A DNA stretch of 59,155 bases, taken from Fragilaria crotonensis. Its lineage: Eukaryota; Bacillariophyta; Fragilariophyceae; Fragilariales; Fragilariaceae. Under the pieces are notes generated by a model. The model was not told where the DNA came from. It worked only from the letters and a program-made list of their open reading frames with translations, and did no database searches. Made by a program: the position numbers and the translations under genes. Below, piece by piece: positions 45,311 through 55,049 of this stretch (within the stretch, counting starts at the first letter, position 1; each line of letters opens with the position of its first letter). The stretch spans positions 1 through 59,155 of the forward strand of contig JAKSYS010000380.1 of NCBI GenBank assembly GCA_022925895.1. The letters are read 5' to 3'.

Positions 45311-46652
45311 CCTCGGGCCGATTTGTGATTGCCGCGAGCTAAGTTGGCGCGCACGTCCGCGAGGCGGTCAGAATCCGAGATCTCGCGAAGCGGGAACTCG
45401 GCCCTTCGAGATGCGCTCCTGAAAACGCGGCCAGAGGGTGGGCGGACAGGAGCGGGGCGAGAAGTTGGTGGGGCGAAACTCGGATCCCGGCGTCAGGGCG
45501 CTGAACGGCTGGGCCCGAAGGGCGGCGTCGAGGTCGAGGGCGTACCGTTTGAGCACCGCGAGGTTGTGGCGGGCGGCGTCGTGCGTCCAGTCGAAGCGAA
45601 ACTCCGTCGCGTGGGTGCGCGGTTGGCCGGAGTGCAAAATAGTGGCAAGGGCATCGGCCAGGCGTGGTTCGGGAGTCGGGAACGGCGAGTCGACGTTCGG
45701 GAGCGGGATCGTCGGCAATGGCACCAACGATGGGAACTTACCGGGAAGCGGGCGTGGCGTGTCTGCGAGGGCTGATGTCGGCGCGTCGTGGGCGTCTCCG
45801 GGCGACAATGCGCGCGCCACGGAGTGGTCGGTCGGTGGCGAGTCGAGGGCGGAGCGTAGCGCTCCAGGCCCGACTTCGTTTCGTGACGGGTCGTCGCGGG
45901 CTGGCGAGAGATGCGGGGCGTCGGCGACGTGGCGGGGGCGAGAAGGTTCGTGCGCGTGGGTTCCCGCGGACTGTCTCGGGCGGCAGATTCCGATAAAGTC
46001 CGGGGCGTCCTACGTGGCGTCTGTTGTGGAACTCGGCCGTCGACCGTTCCTGGTCGAACGCCCATTGCGACGGCTGTGCGACGAAGGCGGGCTGGAAGTA
46101 AGCAGATGCAGAGGGTCCTAATTTTGTTTTCTTGCTGGGCGGCGTCGCGTCGGACGAGGGGCGGCGCATGCGCGCCCGGCACTGCTCTATCCACGCTCGT
46201 ACGGCGGTCGTCTGTTCGGTCGTGAGGGCGACGTGCGAGGCGCTCAAGAAACAGCTCTTGACGCACTTCCCGTTTAGGTGCCACCTGCAGCACATGTTCG
46301 GGATCGGTCCACTTCGGACGTGATCGAGGAACACCTGCCAAGTGTCGTTCGCGTCTCTCGGGAAAAGGTCCTGCTGTGGGTTTGTGACTGCGTCCGCGGG
46401 TTGCCCGCGACGTCCGGCTCGAGCGCTCCCGGCGGCGGCTACAGGCTGCGAGTCGCCCTTTTGGTCGACTCCACGTCCCAGCCGCTCCTTGAGGAAGTCG
46501 CAGGCCGGGAAGACAAAGGCGCCGTCCTCCAACTGCTGCCGGGTGGACCTGAATTCTAGGAGTGCTGGGTTGATCTCGTCCTCGTGTTCGACTCCAGCGC
46601 AGAGAACTAGGTATTGTTGCATGCGTTTTCGATGAACCAACCTAACCTGCAC
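45311..46652 (-). pseudogene. DIRS gag C-terminal / linker region
   Basis: The frame 46652-45738 contains a CCHC-like CCRWHLNGKCVKSCFLSASH (Cys/His-rich) and a long Arg/Pro-rich basic tail. It lies between gag and RT. Frames overlap and shift near 45750. Confidence 0.6.
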
Positions 46653-48336
46653 GCGGCTGAGGGTCAGCGTGCGCTAGCTGGCGGAGCGTCGCCAGTGTGG
46701 AGCCGACCGCCCTGGTCAGGAAACGGCTCCACTCGTCCAACATGTGTGTGAGCGGGGAATTGGCTCCGAAAAGGAGCTCCAGCACTCCGCTCATGTTCTC
46801 GATAAGCCGCGCGAGTTCGTGAAAATCTTTCGGCACCGTGAAGTTGAGTTTTGTCATGCTCTTGATGTCCTTCTCCGAGAAGCCCGTGGTCGTGTCGGTC
46901 GTCTTGAGTTGCATTTGCACAAGGGTGCTGGCGTGATCAGAGGCTTCTCGCCCGATCGCTGCTGCTCGGGCGAACGTCTGGGGACCGCAACAGAAGAGGC
47001 TGAAGGCCCTGGCCGGTCAGGTGTGTCGGCCGTGAAAGAAGCGGTGCGGATTGCGGCGCAGAAGCCCATGGGAATGAACGCGTCTCGACCTTTGGTGTTC
47101 CTCAAGAAGTGGTGGATGTGGTTTTGTACGTAGGCCACGTTGCTAAGCGTCAGGATGTCCGAGAAAGACTGGACCGGGCGGCTGCGAATCATCCTGTCGG
47201 CGTCCCTTTCGGACACGAAAAGGACCATTCGTTTCGTCGACGGCGGGAAAGAGTCAAAGCCTGTCTTCGACGTTTGGGGGGGACGAGGTCGCTGCGTTTG
47301 CTGCCTGTCGCTCCAGTAACGTTGACAGGTTTCGAATGGCGTCCTCTGTGCGTCCTGGCGTGCTGGCATGGTCGTCCGTCCGAATGAGGCTCCTAGCTCT
47401 GACCGCCAGATGCTTGAGGTGTAGCGATTTCGCCCATTCGTCCGATCGTTTGGAGTATGCGTTTGATGCCGCCACCCCCTCGCTTTGTCGGTCCCGGGGT
47501 CCTCCTCGAGTTTACCGCTACGCTGAGGACCCACCGCGGGATGTAAGAGGCTGCCTCCGCGCGGATGGTTGCTCTGGACGGGTCTGGGTCCTCGCTCGCT
47601 CTCTGTTTAATGGCGTTGACGATCAGTAGGGCGAGCTCCTCTGGCGCGGTGACGTAAGTGTCCATGATGGCGGCTGCGATGAAGGCCGGCACCGGGACGG
47701 TGGGCTTCATCGTGAACCCGACGACCGTGACGTCGTCTGTGTCGTCCTCGCTCGCTTCGACTGGCTTGCTTGGCTTCGCCCGGTGCTTCGTTCCGCTTCC
47801 TTTCTTCGGTCGTCCTCTGGTTGCAGTCGGCAGGGTGCCGGCTGGCTCGGCTTCGCGCGTGGCTCCGGTGCTGACGCCTGACACCTGGGCACGTGTCGTC
47901 AGAGATTCATTGATCGCCGCCAGTACGTCCGACGTAGAATTCCACGAGAGCATCCTCGACCAATCAAAAGGCGTTCCGATGTGTCGCTCTACGACCTGTT
48001 TCGTGTCGACCGCCATGGCGGCGGCGAAGCCGCCAGCCCCATCAGTGCCCAAAGGGCGTTCGTCCCGTCGTTGAGTCCATCGTCAGCGTCGTGGTGGAAG
48101 TGGTGAAAGAGTCGGATGACTCCGTGCGTGTTTACCATAAGGTGGGCGACTTCCGAGAGCACAAGTGTACGAATCCTGTAGAATTTGTACTGACCGAGTT
48201 CGTCTTCGAATTCAAAGCGCTGAGCTTTTCGACGACCTCCCACTGGTCGAGCTTCCTGAAAACGTCCAACCACGTCAAGGTCATCGTCATCGGTGAGCGA
48301 GCGTCGTCTGACCCCTCCATTGCGTCTGTGGTTCAA
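46642..48336 (-). pseudogene. DIRS gag-like region
   Basis: Three overlapping frames cover HRRNGGVRRRSLTDDDDLD, KQVVERHIGTPFDWSRMLSW, FIAAAIMDTYVTAPEELAL and FSEKDIKSMTKLNFTVPKDF. The content is hydrophilic and helical, in the gag position at the 5' end. There is no domain I can name. Confidence 0.55.
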
Positions 48337-48370
48337 GTCGGGTCGGGGGAGAGGCCAGATTAACTAGAGT

Positions 48371-48861
48371 AGTGTCTTTGTCGATTCGAGTTCGTTCGGA
48401 TTGTGAGCAATTTGTATCTTGTGTTGTGTTGTGTCGTGGTGTTCGTCTGTCTGTGTCTCGTGTTCGTCTGTCTGATGGCGACTGCCCGTCCTTTCCCGAT
48501 CTTCGGACATGCCAATCAGAAGGCGGAAAATGTTACAGTGACATATAAATGGTACAAGTTCACTATAATTGTTCCACCCCGTACTAAGTAATTTTGATGC
48601 GACAAGTTGCAAAATATTCTTACAATGTATGAGGTTTTATTTTTTAATCAATATATACTGTGGAATTGTAACATTTTGGTGTGATGTCCATATGTTTTTT
48701 TCCATGAATTGTTCTTGTGCCGGCGGATCAATAATTTATGTTCTATACAAGAAGATGATTGGGCTGTAATAGCTTATTTGCAAAGGTCACGTAATAATGT
48801 AAGTTGTGTTACTGGCCCGACATTCTTTAGTAGTAAAGCAGGAAGTATAAATCCGAATGTA
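48371..48861. other. AT-rich spacer between DIRS element and gene A
   Basis: Composition falls abruptly from GC-rich to AT-rich here. No gene or terminal repeat was recognised. Confidence 0.5.
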
Positions 48862-50459
48862 TTATAGAGAAATGCTACGTATGCATGATGCATTTATTGC
48901 ATCACATTTCGTTCCAAGCATCTTCATGTTCTTCATTAGCCTCCACCGTTGCCCGACGTGCCTGTTGACGCATATGTTTCTGCAAGACAAGTTGTCCTTT
49001 GGAGTTCCTTGCAAGTAGGTTAGTAACTCTTGCTCAGCAGCCTGCCCCTTGTCAGAGAGTCGATCGGCCATGATCTGCATGCAATTGATGTTAAATTTTC
49101 TGACACCTTCACGTGACCACCCTCCAAATTCCGCTTGTCCAACCTTCTTAGATGTATACTTGCCATGCATGCGTGGCATCTTAGCTGTCATTTCTGTTTT
49201 GGTACAGTTGTCCGAAAGGCGCATGCCACTTTTCCACATAATTTTCAAACAATAAAAGAGCAAATGCTTCATCACTAGTTGTGATATTCCCAGTGATGGT
49301 TCCCAGATATTTGGAATCTCTGTTGTTAAGTTTGCCAGCCACACAATCAATGAAGTTTTCAAAGAACCAGAAAAAGCGCACTTTTCGCGTGTGGTGGCAA
49401 AGTTGCGCATAGCACTGACTTCCTTGAGTGTATAAAAATCTGCGGTAAAATCACGCACGCCCAGGACATCATCGGTGGATACAATTCGACATTTGTCCAA
49501 CCAAATTAGATGTGCTGTAGAACCATCGGCAAAATGAGTTTTGTGTGGTTGGGCAGCGACCATGCTATGCAACTTACTTACCACTCACTATGTTGCCTCC
49601 GAGTTGGGCACACGTGCCTCGCTTTGTGTTGATAGCATCCATCATTGTAGAGCGATAAACATTGTAGAACCCTTTGAACTTGTCTTCATGCATTTGAAAC
49701 TCCATCATGGCAGTTTTGATTGCCATCGTGACCATTGTCTCATTAGTTGCAAACTTCAACTTTTTGAATAGCGTGTGATTGACAAACGTGTGGATGCGCT
49801 GCACTATATCCGGCTTATTCTTTGTCTTGGCTTTTCGATACGAGAGTGCTTTTGAAAACTGATCTTCCTCTGCTGTCACCAACAAGCAATAGGTGAGAAA
49901 TGTCAATGAAATCATGGAGGTTCTTCAGTGACTATCTCGTCGTTGGTACTTGCCATCATTTTCGAAAATGTTGTTATGGCATCCCGCGATGTCTTTGGCC
50001 ATGCCAAAGTTGCTGGTACTTATATCTGGCGTAACTTTGTGTTTTTTTGGAGCGTTCTGCCTCGCGCTGTTTTTCTTGAAGTTGTTTTCATCCTCGGCCA
50101 TTTCATCGTCATCGTCTTCGTCTGACGCAAAATCAACGTTTGCTAAAGTGTCCTCCGCGTCCTCTTCGTCATCTTCAAAGTTTTCATCCATGCTTGCCTT
50201 TTCTTCAGCCGCTGCTCTTTTGTTCTTGTTCTTCTCCATTTCAGCCATCAATTTGCGTTCTATAGAGTTCATGTGAAGCGAGACGGGCATTGCAGAGTTA
50301 GTCATTGTATTGATCTTCCAAAACCAAACAGGTCGCACAACAGTGAATAACACAACACATACTTTCTTCATTGCGCCTGTCGTTGATATGTGCTTGCTCC
50401 TCTGCCGTCAAAGCGTCAACCTTCTTCTTCTGCCTTAATGATCCTTGCCGTTTCGGCAT
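48862..50459 (-). CDS. Gene A: four-exon protein of unknown function
   Basis: Exons 50459-50363, 50259-49954, 49872-49582 and 49514-48862. Introns use AAA|GTATGT with TATAG|AAC, G|GCAAGT with GACAG|CAG (GC-AG type) and AGTG|GTAAGT with CTACAG|CAC. All three keep the frame, which strongly supports the model. The protein starts with a basic tail (MPKRQGSLRQKKK, NLS-like), then an acidic Asp/Glu region. A globular part follows: QRIHTFVNHTLFKKLKFATN, HLIWLDKCRIVSTDDVLGVR, FTADFYTLKEVSAMRNFATT. After a shift at A5 (49371-49375) comes WFFENFIDCVAG and TSDEAFALLLFENYVEKWHA. After a second at TTTT (49197-49200) come KYTSKKVGQAEFGGWSREGV and a helical end. Total is about 500 aa. I do not recognise the family; TSDEAFALL with a Trp-rich tail resembles repetitive proteins of diatom transposons. 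Confidence 0.7.
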
Positions 50460-50964
50460 CTTTGCTATTTTGTAAATTTATGAAGATTCGCGTATTATTC
50501 CTTTGGTTATATAATAGCAGGCCATGCCTTTGATCATGAAGATGTATAATACCATAAGACGAATTTGAATGGTATACTACATAGGTGTTTTGCTGATACA
50601 CCATGGTGTATCTTCTTAGTACCTTTTGGGTCATGTCCTTAAGTAATCAGCATTCAAATTTAATAGGAATGTATATTTTTGCCACTCGGAACATATCGTG
50701 ACCCGTATAACAGCATCATTTTGGAAAGGCATTTTGTACCCATTATCATACGGAGGCGGTGTATCTCATGCGATTATAAACAATCATTTTTCGACAATTG
50801 TGATACCTAAAACAATGATGAGGAGCAGTAATGATGTATGTATGCATCACTATTCGGTAAGCCGTTTGGCGCTTGCGTTCGTTGTTTAAAAAGCATTTGC
50901 CACCACTTTCTTATTTTGTACTCCGTACGACCTATTGTGACTACGGAGTACTATTTATTTTGGT
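50460..50964. promoter_or_regulatory. Divergent intergenic region between gene A and gene B
   Basis: An AT-rich stretch of about 500 bp between the ATG of gene A (-) and the start of gene B (+). It presumably holds both promoters. No specific motif can be named. Confidence 0.4.
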
Positions 50965-51543
50965 TTGCATGCAACCATGGAAGAAGAAAACCCTTTCTGC
51001 TGTGGCGAATGGACTCCAAAAGATCGAAACTACCCACCCACTGCCGCAATGCTTCCCCCAGTTATTGCCGAAGATGTGCATGATTACAACATGTTTCCTA
51101 TGCCGGATTGTGTGACCAACGCGCAAGAAATTGTCACATCCTGGCATGAAGATCATCGTCACCTGGTTGCGCACGCTATTGTGGCACAAAAGAAACATAA
51201 ATTTGGGAATCCTATGTCGCCTGCAGAAATGACGCTCATTCGCACTGAGGCCCGACAAAATTATGCAGTTGCCAAAGGGCTGCTGACTGTTTCCGAAGCT
51301 GCTCCGTTGTCTGTTTATGACATGTTTCCATTGCCGGCATACACTGCATTGGCCCTAGACATTATGCGCGATTGGCATCAAGACAAAGAAAACCTTCAAC
51401 TGCATGCCATGGCGGTTCAAAAACAGTACAACATTGTCTCGCCAATGTCTGTTGCGCAACGTGCCTTTGTAAAGAAATGTTCCGAGGACAACTATGCTTT
51501 TATTCAATTAGCATTTGTGGACTCCCAAGAAGATTGGTTGTAA
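50965..51543 (+). CDS. Gene B: tandem-duplicated 192-aa protein
   Basis: An intact frame. After a short N-terminus (EENPFCCGEWTPKDRN) come two copies of a ~70-residue unit: YNMFPMPDCVTNAQEIVTSW ... HLVAHAIVAQKKHKFGNPMS, and YDMFPLPAYTALALDIMRDW ... LQLHAMAVQKQYNIVSPMS. Each holds MFP(M/L)P, a conserved Trp-His, a HA-x-x-x-QK motif, a PMS turn and a closing (N/D)YA segment. I do not recognise the unit. The ATG at 50965 or 50977 could start. The gene is convergent with the polyprotein gene, with only 37 bp between the stops. Confidence 0.75.
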   Translation: MHATMEEENPFCCGEWTPKDRNYPPTAAMLPPVIAEDVHDYNMFPMPDCVTNAQEIVTSWHEDHRHLVAHAIVAQKKHKFGNPMSPAEMTLIRTEARQNYAVAKGLLTVSEAAPLSVYDMFPLPAYTALALDIMRDWHQDKENLQLHAMAVQKQYNIVSPMSVAQRAFVKKCSEDNYAFIQLAFVDSQEDWL

Positions 51544-51580
51544 TTCTTTTAAACTACCCACACAACGTCTAACCTCAGTA

Positions 51581-53179
51581 TTACTTTTTAATAGTTCTAC
51601 AATAAGCGGGCACAAGCGTCATTTTGGCCCTGAGTTTTTTCTGCTTGCCCATGTACCGAAATATGTATCCACGACGAAAGTCAATGAATGTGCTGGGTTG
51701 GTCTTCGGTCGAGGTGCAATAATCTAGGCCTTCCTGGCACAAAGGGACAGCAATCGTTTCATTCGCATCATATATGAACCCCCCATGGATAGTTATGGCA
51801 TGGCTGCAGTTACCATCTGACGCACTGAGGACCGCTAGGAACACACTTTTTTTGTCCAATTCTGTCCTCCAGTTAAAGACAAGCTTTTTGCGGTGCATCT
51901 CAATCCAGCTTGGCAGCACCTCCTTTGCATAGATTGCAACCTTCTCCAAAGCATTTACGGCTCCTCCAGCCACCCGTGTTTTTCCAAACTGTGCGATTTG
52001 CCTCGCTTCATCGATGAAACCTAAATTATGAAACGCTGAGGCCAATGAATTCGAAACGCACAGATCTTCACTGTTTCCTTGAACAAATTGTATTGTTGGA
52101 GCTCCACAGACCTTTAGGTGCGGATGGCGATGAAGCGAAGACACTTTGCAATCGCCAACTGGAATGTCCACAAACCCTTTTTTCGTCCGTCGTAGTTCCT
52201 CTAGGAATTTTGCAGAAAAGTTTTCCACCACCAATGGGTCAGTTTCACAGAGTTTTAATGTGTTCCCATCAGAAAATTTTACTCGCCAATGTGCGTCACT
52301 GACAACTTGTTTTTGTTTGTGCTGTTGTGTCGGCAGCCTTGAAGCAGCAAAAGCCTGACTAGAAGCATTGCGCTTTCCTGTCATCACCACATTTATAGTG
52401 GGCGCCTCTGCTCTCATTTTATGCACATCAAGAATGTACCGAGTTTGTCGGGCGACAAACTTTATCCGCCAAATTGTTCTGTCATGTACTTTCAGTTTCA
52501 TATCCAATGGGATGCTAACAAAACCATCGCTGTCCAGGTTTTTGGCATTCTTAACAGCATCCAATGTCATGCCAGCCCTGTCTTTTACCCAATCGTCTGT
52601 TACTTTGATTTCGTCTTTCACCGTTTTAAGGCGAACCTTATTTGGTTTCGTTTGGGTTGGCACCTTGTTCACTTGTTTGGTATTGTTTGCTTCTCTGATT
52701 ACCCGTTGGGATTCCACTCGCGCAACGAAAACGTTTCTTTTATTGTCGAACTTTATTCCCGTTACCGTTTCTGGTTCATGAAATGTTCTATCTTTTGGAA
52801 CAACAAAATATCCACCCTCCACATCCATATCCAGTATGTGTTGCAAAACGTCCTCAGCAAAGCCAGCTTCATGAAGGACCCATTCTTCAGGGACTTCAAA
52901 TTCATCTTCGCGTTTAACCCACATTACTTTCTTCGTCTGTTTGTCTTGTTGTTGATGCTGGTATGTGCATCGTGCAGTAAACTTGTTGGTTGACCTGTTG
53001 AATCGAACACCAGTAACCATTTGAGGATCGGTCAAAAGGAATTCTTTCTCAAATTGTTGTCGAAAATACCTTCTTTCTTTTTTCATTGCCGTTATCAAAT
53101 CTGAATAGTATTGTTTGATAATTGCTTTGTCCTTATCCGACTTCACCATTTTTTTGGCTTTCGCGTCCCAATTCGCCAA
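51581..53179 (-). CDS. Giant protein, C-terminal part: repeat module and papain-like cysteine peptidase domain
   Basis: The open frame of 532 codons contains about three related repeats of ~85 aa, for instance VTGVRFNRSTNKFTARCTY ... GGYFVVPKD and VTGIKFDNKRNVFVARVES ... DGFVSIPLD, then WRVKFSDGNTLKLCETDP ... KGFVDIPVGD. The C-terminal domain reads SEDLCVSNSLASAFHNLGF (Cys near residue 374), SHAITIHGGFIYDANE (His near 460, Asp 471 or Asn 473), an order consistent with a Cys-His-Asp peptidase of papain-like or OTU-like fold. The family is not identified and activity is inferred. The frame joins upstream to 53133-53492 at AAA 53178-53180. It probably continues the protein beginning at 56476. 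Confidence 0.6.
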   Translation of the reverse strand: MANWDAKAKKMVKSDKDKAIIKQYYSDLITAMKKERRYFRQQFEKEFLLTDPQMVTGVRFNRSTNKFTARCTYQHQQQDKQTKKVMWVKREDEFEVPEEWVLHEAGFAEDVLQHILDMDVEGGYFVVPKDRTFHEPETVTGIKFDNKRNVFVARVESQRVIREANNTKQVNKVPTQTKPNKVRLKTVKDEIKVTDDWVKDRAGMTLDAVKNAKNLDSDGFVSIPLDMKLKVHDRTIWRIKFVARQTRYILDVHKMRAEAPTINVVMTGKRNASSQAFAASRLPTQQHKQKQVVSDAHWRVKFSDGNTLKLCETDPLVVENFSAKFLEELRRTKKGFVDIPVGDCKVSSLHRHPHLKVCGAPTIQFVQGNSEDLCVSNSLASAFHNLGFIDEARQIAQFGKTRVAGGAVNALEKVAIYAKEVLPSWIEMHRKKLVFNWRTELDKKSVFLAVLSASDGNCSHAITIHGGFIYDANETIAVPLCQEGLDYCTSTEDQPSTFIDFRRGYIFRYMGKQKKLRAKMTLVPAYCRTIKK

Positions 53180-53689
53180 AGTAAGTCAAGTTCATGCTAT
53201 GTTCGGCATTAGAACTCCATTTCCATTCGACGAAGCGACTCTCCACATACTCAGCCATTGCGTCATTGTCAACACGCTTATTGCCCACACCCTTAAATGC
53301 TTTCCACTGTTTATGATAGTAAGACAATGCACCTTCTGACAATTCGCAGGCTCTTTCCACCGTTTCGGATTCCACCATCTGATTGTCTTTGTCATCGTCA
53401 TCTCCAAAGAACGACTTTGGGTCGCCCTTTGTTTTTTTTTCCAATTCGGCTTCCATGTGTTTGGTTCTAACTTTTCTGGTACATCTAACCAAATAGGGGC
53501 GAGAACTTTTGTAACACCTTGTGCTCTCGTATTTGATGCATCGTCATTAGCATTTGACGAGGATTTGTTTGGCACAATGCTTTTGCGCGCTTTTTTTCTT
53601 TCGTTTAGTGTTGAGAACACAACTTTGGAATCCAAAAAATGAATTCGGCTTTTGGTTAGCCAGCACTGTAGGTATCTTTCTGCCACCAC
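53133..53689 (-). CDS. Giant protein, linker segment (two frames)
   Basis: Two frames connect the Ulp1 part with the C-terminal part. The first (53689-53441) has DSKVVFSTLNERKKARKSIV and KVLAPIWLDVPEKLEP. The second (to 53133) has KGDPKSFFGDDDDKDNQMV and HKQWKAFKGVGNKRVDNDA. They join at T9 on the plus strand (53432-53440), reading WKPNWKKKTKGDPKSFF, and at A6 (53634-53639) with the Ulp1 frame, reading NSFFLDSKVVFSTL. No domain recognised; it is Lys- and Asp-rich. Confidence 0.55.
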
Positions 53690-55049
53690 TTTCCAATGTC
53701 CTCTTCCTGCCCGCAGATGGTGTTGAAGATATTGTGGGCGTCAGCATGGGCGGCTTGGGTTTTGTAATGGGGCCAACAGAGAGCAATCGCGCTTTCTTCG
53801 TTGAAGATACGTCCGAATCTGAATCAAACAGATTAAAAGTATCTGGTTCGTTTGCAATTGATGGTATCGTTTGTGATTGTTGTTGATTTTCTGACCGCGA
53901 TTTCTGTTCCTCAAATTCAAACAACAAATTCAAATTTACGGCGCCTTGCTGTGATTGTGAAACAAGTGTGGCGGTACTCATATTCAGCAATGATTCGGCC
54001 GCTGCCCTTCCTTTTTCCTTTATATTATGTTCGCCAGGGGACACGTCTTCCTCTCTGTCATTGTCGACTGGGAAACCGAGTGCACGCTTAACACGGAAAA
54101 AAGGTGCATCATGTTGCACCTTACCATACAACATTTGCTGTTTAATGGTTGCCTGGTGGTTAAATGCTGCCAAACGATCGATGAGTGTAAACCATTCTTT
54201 GCGAAGGACGGAGAGATAGTCTTCCTGCTTTAAAAGCTCAACATCATTGGTTTGAGAAAGCCTTTCTAGCATTTCTTTAGGAAATTTGATGTACGTTTCA
54301 TTTTCGTGTTCGCAGAATTGCAAATTTGTACCCTTGGCAGAAAACGACTCGCGAAAAGGTGAATAATCATTATGCTTGCTCTTGGTCACATTTTGCATTA
54401 TAATGGCAATTGCAGCAATGAGGCCGAACCCACAGTTGTACAAATCGTTTTGCTGTGGCAATGAAAAACCTTCCACCACTCGAACCGAAGGAAATCTTTC
54501 GGTACCCTTCAGCGAATGTTTCGACCCACTCTTGAATGGATCGAACCATAACATGCCGTCAGACCCTAGAGTTGCCAGCTGGTGGTGCTGCTTGATGCTG
54601 TACAAAAAGTTAAGAAACCATATCACGTCAAGAGAATCATGGTCACGTTTACCGTTGGGTTCGCTTGAACAATAACGAAAAAAGCATGGCTGTAACATAC
54701 TACTAGCTCTTTCTTCCTCCTTCATGTGAACAATGCTTCCCGCATTAAAAACAAAAACGCAATACCAATGCCGACCTGAGCACTTTGGGAAAACCAACAA
54801 TTTCTTCTCGAGCATTGTGGGATTCGGTTCAATCACATTTTTCAACAAAAGTTGGATGAGCTTGTTGTATTCCATTTCAATATCATCACCCATGCCGATG
54901 ATGCTTTTGTGTGGGCTCAGGTGACATGCTAAACATTTCTCGTGAACAGTTGCAGCATTGCCAATCGTCTCCACGAAACTCAATGGAATTACTGTGACGT
55001 CGTCCGCATATCTGCCATCAGAGAAAAGGATCGCCAGCATCATTTCCAT
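53547..55049 (-). CDS. Giant protein, Ulp1/SENP-like (C48) protease domain
   Basis: A Ulp1-type cysteine protease, a family that removes SUMO or related modifiers and is frequent in plant and protist DNA transposons. In the 500-codon frame His94 lies in CSGRHWYCVFVF, Asp138 in KRDHDSLDVIWFLNFLYSI, Gln199/200 in SLPQQNDLYNCGFG and Cys206 in the same motif. All four catalytic stations are present at the usual spacing. The beginning, ILFSDGRYADDVTVIPLSF, corresponds to the entry strand of the domain, so the frame starts inside the domain and not at a natural N-terminus. After the domain comes Ser/Pro- and Lys-rich sequence. The ATG at 55049 overlaps the upstream GNAT frame by 10 bp; restoring one base at CCC 55052-55054 fuses the two. 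Confidence 0.83.
   Translation of the reverse strand: MEMMLAILFSDGRYADDVTVIPLSFVETIGNAATVHEKCLACHLSPHKSIIGMGDDIEMEYNKLIQLLLKNVIEPNPTMLEKKLLVFPKCSGRHWYCVFVFNAGSIVHMKEEERASSMLQPCFFRYCSSEPNGKRDHDSLDVIWFLNFLYSIKQHHQLATLGSDGMLWFDPFKSGSKHSLKGTERFPSVRVVEGFSLPQQNDLYNCGFGLIAAIAIIMQNVTKSKHNDYSPFRESFSAKGTNLQFCEHENETYIKFPKEMLERLSQTNDVELLKQEDYLSVLRKEWFTLIDRLAAFNHQATIKQQMLYGKVQHDAPFFRVKRALGFPVDNDREEDVSPGEHNIKEKGRAAAESLLNMSTATLVSQSQQGAVNLNLLFEFEEQKSRSENQQQSQTIPSIANEPDTFNLFDSDSDVSSTKKARLLSVGPITKPKPPMLTPTISSTPSAGRKRTLESGGRKIPTVLANQKPNSFFGFQSCVLNTKRKKKSAQKHCAKQILVKC

Larger units (their letters stand above)
42230..48370 (-). mobile_element. DIRS-type tyrosine-recombinase retrotransposon, GC-rich
   Basis: The minus-strand order gag, RT, RNase H, tyrosine recombinase matches DIRS elements. 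Base composition rises well above the rest of the window (stretches near 45.9 kb are about 70% GC by eye), so the element is compositionally foreign. I did not find inverted terminal repeats or split direct repeats. The ends are set by the coding content and by the composition change. No methyltransferase domain was seen between RNase H and recombinase. Confidence 0.8.

Noticed and set aside
45329-46121. Long plus-strand frames over the DIRS region
   Set aside because: They lie opposite readable gag/RT text and arise from high GC with few stops.
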